Shown here: one piece after another, positions 57,087 through 64,000 of the stretch
Layout of the letters: each line of letters begins with the position of its first letter
Position numbering within the stretch: position 1 is the stretch's first letter
Notes under the pieces: model-generated
Seen by the model: the letters and a program-made list of their open reading frames with translations, nothing else
Databases searched by the model: none
Told to the model about the DNA's origin: nothing
Translations under genes and position numbers: made by a program
Assembly (NCBI GenBank): GCA_907164885.2
Contig: OU015490.1
Coordinates: 206,999,981 to 207,063,980 of the forward strand
Length of the DNA: 64,000 nt
Direction of reading: 5' to 3'
Source: Dolomedes plantarius
Taxonomy: Eukaryota; Arthropoda; Arachnida; Araneae; Dolomedidae

Positions 57087-58501
57087 TGGACAAAAAATTA
57101 GCGCACCAAGAAATAATTGCGGGATCGTAATGAAACTTGCAATGAAGGTACATGTCAGGGAGATATGCAAATGATTAGAAATGCAGCGTGATTGCGCATT
57201 ACGTATAGCCGGTAGAGGGCATTTAACATCGTACGCTGTGGAGTATAAAACAGGTAACCAAAGCTTGTTTGAGTGTGATGAATCATTTACAAAGGAAGAG
57301 CTGAGATAGACATGACATTATGCCGTGTTCGAATACAATATAAGCAGTTGTCGCAGTTTGAGAGGGGGAGAATGGTCGGGATGATGGAAGCTGGGTGGTC
57401 AGCTAGGCGAGTAGCTCGTCAATTAGGTCGCTCTGATTGTGTTGTGAGGAGGTGTTGGGACCAGTGGACCCGAGAGATGTCATGTACACGAAGACCAGGC
57501 TCAGGACGCCCTCGACAGACCAGTTGTCTAGAAGACCGCCACATCGTAAGAAATGCACGCGTACAGCCAACTGCTTCATCGGCCGCCATCCAGGCACAGG
57601 TAGGACCTTTACTAGGGGCCTCTGTGTCTTCTCGAACCATATGAAGGCGAATGGCTGAAGGACAGTTGGTATCGCGTTATGCCATGACGCGCCCATTACG
57701 TGCGCTGCCCTTGACGCCCACCCATCGACGCCTCCGTTTGGAGTTTTGCCGCGCACGAGGAAACTGGACTGCAGCGGAATGGAACCAGGTCGTCTTTAGC
57801 GACGAATCCAGATTCAATCTCGGCAGTGATGACAATCGTGTTCGTGTGTGGAGAGCCCGTGGTGAACGCTTCAATCCTGCCTTTGCTGTACAGCGACACA
57901 TCGCTCCCACAGCTGGTGTGATGGTATGGGGTGCCATTGCCTACAATACACGGTGACCCCTAGTATTGTTTCGTGGCACCATGACAGCCCAGCGGTATGT
58001 TCATGAAATACTGCAGCCACATGTGTTGCCACTCATGCAACGGCTCCCAGGAGCCATTTTTCAACAAGACAATGCTCGGCCTCATACGGCAAGGGTGTCA
58101 CAAGACTGTCTCCGCACATTTACTACCCTTCCTTGGCCTGCCCGATCCCCAGATTTGTCTCCAATCGAGCATATCTGGGATTATTTGGGACGACGAGTTG
58201 GGCATCCCACGAGTTTGAACGAACTAGAGGCAAGGTTACAGCAAATATGGAACGAAATGTCTCAAGACATCATACGGAACTTGTATGACTCAATGCCCGA
58301 TCGTATCGCATCGAGCATTCGCGCTAGATGGGGTCCAACGGAGTATTACTTCCTCCGTTCTTTTGCCTTTTTCTCTGAAATAAATTATCCTTTTTCTTTG
58401 ATTTTCTTATCATTTACTTATATCAAAGTAGTAATTACGAATGTAAAATTTCGTTTTATATTGACGACTCCTTCTTGGTGCTCTAATTTTTTTGTCCATG
58501 A

Positions 58502-58504
<3 letters not shown>
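57079..58504 (+). mobile_element. Tc1-like transposon, full length with TIRs
   Basis: The right end in reverse is CACTCATGGACAAAAAAATT; the left end is CACACACATGGACAAAAAAT with a CA expansion. TIRs continue into AGNGCACCAAGAA. The element lies within a (CA)n(TA)n tract, so TA flanks both ends. A second copy of the same family is truncated at the left edge of the window (1-718). Confidence 0.92.
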
Positions 58505-58552
<48 letters not shown>

Positions 58553-58577
58553 CATGTTAAATTTTGACGCATTTTGA
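57312..58577 (+). pseudogene. Tc1-like transposase with two in-frame stops and a lost terminal stop
   Basis: A single frame starts at ATG 57312. It has a helix-turn-helix (QLSQFERGRMVGMMEAGWSA), GRPRQ hinge, first catalytic site NQVVFSDESRFNL, MVWGAIAYNT, second site FQQDNARPHTARVSQD and third site SPDLSPIEHIWDYLG. I count 32 residues between the second D and the E, two fewer than the common 34. TGA codons at 57642-57644 and 57954-57956 interrupt it; neither removes a catalytic residue. The natural stop after about MPDRIASSIRARWGP is absent, so the frame runs through the right TIR (encoding FFVHEC) and into the (TA)n tract before stopping at 58577. Confidence 0.9.
58505..58550. repeat. (TA)n microsatellite at the Tc1 right end
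   Basis: About 42 bases of TA directly follow the TIR. Confidence 0.95.
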
Positions 58578-60300
58578 TACTTTTCTGTTTAACCATTTAC
58601 TGCTTCCCCAAGCGATACAGACTGGGTTAGACCTGCTGTCAAAACTAAATCTCGTCACGCAGGACATCTGAAATTTTGCTTTTCGGTGGACCGTTACGGA
58701 GGAACTTAGTCGTACGTTTTGCACAACTTTTCTATATCCGCAATACAGTTTGTATTGAGTCACCACTTTAGGCACTATGTTGCTGATGCCTTTCCTGATC
58801 GAAAAATAATCATGCGATGTGTTTCAAACGTGAGAGTATGTGGGTATGCAATACCAAGCAAGCCAAATGTTATATCCCTCGGTATATTAGGACACCTGAA
58901 AAGGTGCCGTAAGCCCGTTATTCCCGTAAGACCGTAAGACCTTTATTCGTAAAATTTTCCCCATAGGCGTCCAACAGAGTGATGTAAAACTTTAGACAAC
59001 GGCTTTGGGAGTGCATAGAAAGAAACCAGGGTCGCTTGATTCATGTTATTTTCAAAGCTTATAGGGGAAAAATAGATTCACAGTACTTTTCAAAAATATA
59101 AATTTTTTTTCTGTAAATTGTTTTGATCGTTTCTTATTACCTTTTAGAATGTAACAGATAATTCTGTTTTGTGGATTAAAAAAAATATCGTACATAACTT
59201 TCATAATAATTATGCTTAACTTTCATATGTTTAAATACTTAGGACTGAACAATGAATTTTATTAAATCATCTTTAACGAGGAATTTGTTCAAGGAAATAT
59301 TCTAAAGTAAAAGCCCCGTGACGTAAAACAAATATGAACTACTAATCTGTGGGATTATCGAATTATACATTTTAATACGTTTTTTTTACACAGACACAAA
59401 CTATATATTTAGGCGTTTGATCTCATTAGGGGAAAGAACAATATTCGCTTCAATTCTTTTCTAACTCAGCACATTTAATTTATTTCCTATTCGCAGTATT
59501 AAAAAGCCTGAATACTGGTGGTAAAAATGTTTTATTTTTCTTCTAATTTCCTGAACTGAAGAAAATGTGCGATTAGCTAATAAATATTAGCTATTGAGTC
59601 CATCCTGCCGCACACTATACAATGTATAGTTGTAATGTTTCCTTCTCAAAATTTTTTATAAACAATTATTAGTTCCCAAATCTGTAACTTTAATGTCTTA
59701 GTATAAGCAAATAACAGGTACACCAGTTACGATTAAGGAAATCAGCATTGCGGAGTGCAAAATTTCTCCTAGCAATAGTGTTATCGTAATGCTTGCTGCT
59801 AGGCTGATTTTACAATTCTTATACTTTGACGGGGGGATGATAATTAATCCCTTCAGTACTACGGCTTTTGGAAATTTTGTGTGCCCGTCCTACAAAATTC
59901 TGTCCGGTACTTAACTACAAATATTTTGTTTTCGTAAGCAATAATTTCCCTATCTAAACAAAAGAAATATTAATGCTTAAAATAAAAATAAAATGTTAAA
60001 AAATAGCTATAAACAAGACATCATGAATTCAAATTCCTCTTTTCTTTTAATCGATATTAGAAATTATGATTAAAGTTTGTTTAAGGAAATAAATATTTAT
60101 TTTTTCTTCAAATGACTGCAAATAACAATTGTAATTAAAAAAAAATAATGGTTTGTTTTCCTGATTTATATTCACGGTTATTTGATAAAATTTAGAAATA
60201 GGAAAATATATGAAAAAAATTAAAATTCACCTTGAAATACACTAAAGCTACAAGATTACGCATTCATTTAAGAAATCTTAACTACATATAAAAGTAAAAA
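58578..60300. other. AT-rich non-coding stretch
   Basis: No gene or repeat recognised. The frames at 58557-58937 have no motif. Confidence 0.4.
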
Positions 60301-60476
60301 AAGTTTTCGATTTCGTTTTTGCCCTAGTGCGGAAAAGTTGGGTACTGGTGGGTAGATCACGTATGCCAAGTTTTGAGAAAAACGAAAAATGTCTTCCGTC
60401 TCCATTTCGGCCGTGATTTTTAGCAGATTTTTACCACACAGTTAAAAATATGTATTTCCATTATTTTGTATGCAAC
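60301..60476 (+). repeat. Left long TIR, copy B
   Basis: It matches the reverse complement of 62642-62816 with scattered substitutions. Confidence 0.9.
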
Positions 60477-60588
60477 TCGTTATTTTGTTCTTAAATAAAA
60501 TACAGAGGTAATTCGAAACTTAATACAGAAAGGCAGCAGCGGACACACTGCGTGCAGAAAGGTAAAGAAATATTTTGGCATGTAAATA

Positions 60589-62518
60589 TTGTCAACAACA
60601 ACTTTAGAAACGAAGCTTAAAACCTTCGTGAAGTACTCACGGAAATTGTTCGACATTTTGTCATGTAAGTTTGTTTCTTTTAACAAATGTTCTTTCCCAA
60701 AGCATAAAAAAATCCATAAAATGGTAAGAACTTTTCTTATAGACCAACGGGCACTTAGGCAAATGTCCATAGGCGCAGTTGACTTAAAAGAAACTGAAAG
60801 CTGAGGAAACGAGCGGATAGGAAGCAGAAAGAGACAGAAGCAGTAAGTCTTAAAATAAACGTTTCGCCATCTGTTACGCCATCTAGACTCACATTTCCTG
60901 ATCTAGATTCTAACGTGGATCCACATAACTTCGATAGTGACACAGAGCACTTGAAGCCTTCCCCATCCACATCCAGGATGACTCAATCTGAAGGGAAAAA
61001 GACGTTAAGATCAAGGAGATACACAGCAGTAGCTACAGCTTGTGACAGAACTGGAGTTTCATATCGGGCTGGAGCCATCATTGCAAGCGCTGTTTTGGAA
61101 GATTTGGGGATGATTACCAAAAAAGACACTTTAAATGTAGTTCATAGACATAAAATAAGAAGAGAGAGGAAAAAAACTCGGAAAGAATATCAGCAAGGAA
61201 ATGAAAGACAGTTGGAACCACTGAAGGGACTTTATTTTTACCGAAGGAAGGACAAAACTCTAATGCAAGAGAGCGTAGGGGGAAATATGTACCAAAAAAA
61301 TAGTCCTGGAAGAACACGTTACAATGAATAAGGAACCTGGAAGCAAGTACCTTGGAGACATAGCACTAACTTCATCATCAACTTTGAGTATTTCTCAAAT
61401 GATACTGCAATTCACGAAGAATAAGAATATTGACATTCATCAACTAGTAGCAATAGGGTGCGATGGAACAATCGTTAATACTGGCTATAAAATCGGCGTC
61501 ATTCGCCTTTCTGGGGAAGCCATTGGGAAACCCTTGCACTGGTTTATCTGAAAGTTACACGCAAATGAGTTGCCACTCCGACATTTAGTGCAGCATTTGG
61601 ATGGTGGAACGAGTGACCCTAATGCATTTTCTGGTCCTACTGGGAAAGCATTGGCAAATTGTAAAAACCTCCCAGTTGTGAAATTTGTAGACTTTAAGAG
61701 CGAATTTCCGAAAATCGGCATAAATGATCTTAGCACACACACGCGATAGCTTTGGGATATTTGTCAAGCTGTCACAAATAGAAACTGCTCATCAAGTTTG
61801 TCACAAAAGCACCCTGGGAAAATGACTCATGCACGTTGGCTAACAACTGCAAATCGAATAAAGTGTTTATACATTAGCTCGTCAGAGCCTTCAAACCAAC
61901 TTCAAAGTTTGACAGAGTTCATCATGAAAGTGTGCCCACCTATGTGGTTTACAGTCAAATTAAATCCATATTGCACGTATGGTCCACGAAATTTGTGGCA
62001 GATAATAAACGTCTCACGCTATCTTAAAAACGATTTAAAGACTGTGGTCGATCCCATTATCAAGACAAATGGCTATTTCGGCCACCCGGAAGCAATAATC
62101 TTGTCAATGATCACAGACGACAGACAGTCCATTGCAGAACTTTTTGCAGATTTTACGAGCAAGAAAGGAAAAAAAAGGAAAGAATCAGACACTACAACAT
62201 TCCGTCACTCAACTTCGGGGCAGTTTCATATATAGACCTCATTGATTGGCAGAAATGTAATTTGACGGAACCTCCAATTGACAGAAGATGATTTGAGAAA
62301 TTTGATTTCCAGTGGGGAGTCTGTAGCTCAACACCTGGGAAGCCTAAAATTACCGTGCCACACCCAGTGTTGAACGGATCGCGAAACTAGTAACATAGAT
62401 TTCTGCGGCTGTGTGTAGAGAAAATAAGCGTGACGGTTTAGTTAGAACCCGAACAGAGTCGAGAAAAGCTATGCCACCATATCAAACCAAATGCGAGTAC
62501 CGAGTAAAACCGGAATAA
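60589..62518 (+). pseudogene. Transposase-like protein of the long-TIR element (copy B), broken
   Basis: Segments in order: 60589-60804, N-terminal domain with SRKLFDILSCKFVSFNKCSF (two of the four cysteines of the CxC-CxC cluster are F here) and FLIDQRALRQMSIGAVD; 60915-61331, RTGVSYRAGAIIASAVLEDL and KIRRERKKTRKEYQQGNERQ; after a frame change near 61300, 61324-61551 with KEPGSKYLGD and VAIGCDGTIVNTGYKIGVIR; past a TGA at 61549, LHANELPLRHLVQHLDGGTS; past a TAG at 61747, HARWLTTANRIKCLYISSSE and NGYFGHPEAIILSMITDDRQ; after another frame change a C-terminal RTRTESRKAMPPYQTKCEYR before TAA at 62516. I know this family only as uncharacterised arthropod proteins. GCDG...LH resembles the D and H positions of hAT-type RNase H folds. 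Confidence 0.7.
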
Positions 62519-62641
62519 CTGCAAGGGCAAAGGTATGGTTGGGTGGATAGGTGGGCACGGGTAGAACTTGTAATGCAGCCACCTCCCCGTGGTGAGTTCT
62601 CGATTTTTTTCTAAATTTTATTTCAGAAAAAGCGAAAAGCT

Positions 62642-62831
62642 GCATGCAAAACAATGGAAATACACATTTTTAACTGTATGGTAAACTTCTGCTAAAAATC
62701 ACGGCCGAAATGGAGACGGAAGATATTTTTTGTTTTTCCCAAAACTTTGCATACGTGACCTACCCACCAGTACACAACTTTTCCGCACTAGGGCAAAAAC
62801 AAAATCGAAAACTTTTTTTTTACGCTCCGCC

Positions 62832-62834
<3 letters not shown>
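62642..62834 (-). repeat. Right long TIR, copy B
   Basis: Nearly identical to copy A's TIR at 2130-2322; the outer end reads ACGCTCCGCCCTA. Confidence 0.9.

Positions 62835-62887
<53 letters not shown>
62835..62887. repeat. (TA)n microsatellite between two TE ends
   Basis: About 53 bases of TA separate the long-TIR transposon from the mariner TIR at 62889. Confidence 0.97.
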
Positions 62888-62888
<1 letters not shown>

Positions 62889-62890
<2 letters not shown>

Positions 62891-63269
62891 GGTGTCCCAG
62901 TTAAACGTTTCAGAACTTCTACGAGAGGTAGGGTGCATCCTGACGACTCGAAATCATATAGCATTGTGGTGTCGGAAATTCTTTCCTGAAGCGGTAGATG
63001 GCGTTGCTGGAGAGTTCCGAGCGTTAGTGCAAGGAAGCGTGATTTCGCACAAGGACTCAGAGTTAGTAGAATGGCTATACGGATTTTCATTTATGGGGGC
63101 ATATGATAACACAGGTTTATGACGCCCCCGTTGACAATGGTGAGGAGCTTGTTGCAAGAATCTGAGTAGCTTCCGGAATAATTCGATATGAGTCTGGATT
63201 ATTCCAGAATGTTCAGAATTCCATGCCCCGGAGATGTGAGGTCTGCATTGTAGCCGCTGAAAAAAAACC
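62889..63269 (+). pseudogene. Mariner-type element, internally deleted remnant
   Basis: It starts with the TIR-like CAGGGTGTCCCAGTTAAACG after TA. At about 63079-63262 one frame reads DFHLWGHMITQVYDAPVDNG, EELVARI, stop, VASGIIRYESGLFQNVQNSM and PRRCEVCIVAAE. This parallels the end of the transposase at 41658-42730 (FYLWGHMK ... MRRRCETCIVANG). The DNA-binding and most catalytic sequence is deleted. The 3' TIR is lost, apparently at the piggyBac insertion. Confidence 0.75.
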
Positions 63270-63290
63270 TTAACCCATTAACCGCTGGTG

Positions 63291-63306
63291 TTGCGTTGAC
63301 GCAACG
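63291..63306. repeat. Palindrome GTTGCGTTGACGCAAC
   Basis: Same arms (GTTGCG/CGCAAC) and distance from the end as in the element at 26428, with a different 4-base spacer (TTGA). Confidence 0.9.
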
Positions 63307-63621
63307 GTCAAAATAAATGCTTATAAAAATTTAACTATCAAACGAATTTTATGTTAACAGTAGTTTTTGAGTAGGGTTAATAATCGAATTGAAAAATATT
63401 TGCCTTCGACTGTTCTTTTAATTAATTAACGAGTTCCAAACTTAGACCGATAGTTAAGCATTTTTGAACGAGAACTTTCTCCTGGTCTTTTTCACAGAAG
63501 AAATATAGGGAGACAAACGTGAGATTTAGGGGTGATTTATTTTTAGCTAAGATCAAAGTTTATCAGAACATTCCAGCAATCGGCTGATTTTGTTTGGGTG
63601 GGGGAGGAAGAAAAAATAGGT

Positions 63622-63637
63622 ATTGCGTTGGCGCAAC
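63622..63637. repeat. Palindrome ATTGCGTTGGCGCAAC
   Basis: Second copy in the same element, one arm mismatch, spacer TTGG, about 75 bases before the transposase start. Confidence 0.9.
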
Positions 63638-63709
63638 ATGAGCGGGAAAAGGGTATTCACAGGTGTCGCTCGACTCCGTAGAACTTTCCCCCGTTCTGTG
63701 TTTATAGAA

Positions 63710-64000
63710 ATGCCTAAAACTAGATACTTTACGTTTAAAGAAGTTCTTCAAAGAATTTTCCACGAAGATTCAGATAATGATGACTAGAATTAAACTGATA
63801 TTGTTGTTATTCTACCAGAGACAGCAGAGGCTAGTGATGAAGAAGAAGGAAATGATAATATTTTGAATAGTGACAATGATGATTTACCATGCGATACTGC
63901 TGTTGAAATTGAAGTAAAAAAGAAGTTTTTGCCTCCTAAAAGCAGTACAAGTTTTTCGAAAAAATTAAAAAAACAAAAACTGAAGATTTGAAATTGATAA
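63710..64000 (+). pseudogene. piggyBac-type transposase N-terminus, partial
   Basis: From ATG 63710 the frame reads MPKTRYFTFKEVLQRIFHED, SDNDD and TAG at 63785, N, TAA, then TDIVVILPETAEASDEEEGN and DNILNSDNDDLPCDTAVEIE. IVVILPE followed by an acidic run is the typical piggyBac N-terminal signature, comparable with FVIIPPDPDDLTDE at 27016. A TGA lies near 63990. The rest lies beyond the window. Confidence 0.7.

Larger units (their letters stand above)
60301..62834 (+). mobile_element. Long-TIR transposon, copy B, both ends present
   Basis: Left 60301-60476 and right 62642-62834 are inverted repeats of about 175-190 bases, both containing GCCCTAGTGCGGAAAAGTTG and TCTTCCGTCTCCATTTCGGC in the inward direction. 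The outermost ~19 bases (GGGCGGAGCGT and poly-A) are kept on the right but eroded on the left. The interior of about 2.1 kb holds one plus-strand coding region. The right end is followed by TA and a (TA)n tract. Target duplication length cannot be fixed from this copy. Confidence 0.85.
63270..64000 (+). mobile_element. piggyBac-type element, 5' part, cut by window edge
   Basis: After TTAA (63270-63273) the end CCCATTAACCGCTGGTGTTG matches the left end of the element at 26428 (CCCATTTAAGACTGGCGTTG). Two GTTGCG-type palindromes follow, at 63291-63306 and 63622-63637. A transposase N-terminus begins at 63710. Confidence 0.8.

Overview
The window looks like repeat-dense, strongly AT-rich nuclear DNA of an arthropod. 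The transposase families resemble those that fill spider genomes (Trichonephila/Araneus type), so an orb-weaver spider is my best guess; this is inference from family resemblance. I find no convincing host gene, no tRNA or rRNA gene, no CRISPR array and no bacterial feature. Nearly everything that can be named is a transposable element (TE), a tandem repeat or a microsatellite, and most coding traces are broken.

Layout. 1-2.6 kb: a Tc1-like element cut by the window edge, nested in copy A of an unusual transposon with long terminal inverted repeats (TIRs), then a mariner tail. 3.5-18 kb: SINE-like units, piggyBac-type debris, a MITE copy, a decayed LINE reverse transcriptase, a mariner of DD41D spacing, and an LTR interrupted by a second Tc1 family. 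18.35-19.94 kb: a 5'-truncated LINE with 15-bp target-site duplications and a 24-bp fold-back near its 5' junction. 22-28 kb: LINE tails and an internally deleted piggyBac-type element carrying three copies of a perfect palindrome. 28.9-36.5 kb: tandem arrays (about 160-bp and 330-bp units and a 539-bp duplication), with a 1.45-kb solo LTR inside.

36.5-40 kb: a young, gag-only LTR retrotransposon with near-identical 433/435-bp LTRs. 41.4-42.9 kb: a nearly intact mariner-type element with TIRs over 100 bp. 46.8-53.3 kb: a nest, in which a 260-bp tandem array holds a MITE, which holds a 4.97-kb hAT element, which holds a Tc1 remnant and a Helitron helicase fragment. 56-58.5 kb: a mariner 5' remnant and a near full-length Tc1. 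60.3-62.8 kb: copy B of the long-TIR transposon with both TIRs. 62.9-64 kb: a decayed mariner followed at a TTAA by a second palindrome-bearing piggyBac-type element.

The most interesting items are the long-TIR transposon, whose protein belongs to a family I know only as uncharacterised arthropod proteins, and the GTTGCG-N4-CGCAAC palindromes shared by two piggyBac-type elements. Several frame breaks and most LTR-LTR differences are single-base homopolymer changes, so some apparent pseudogenes could be assembly errors.
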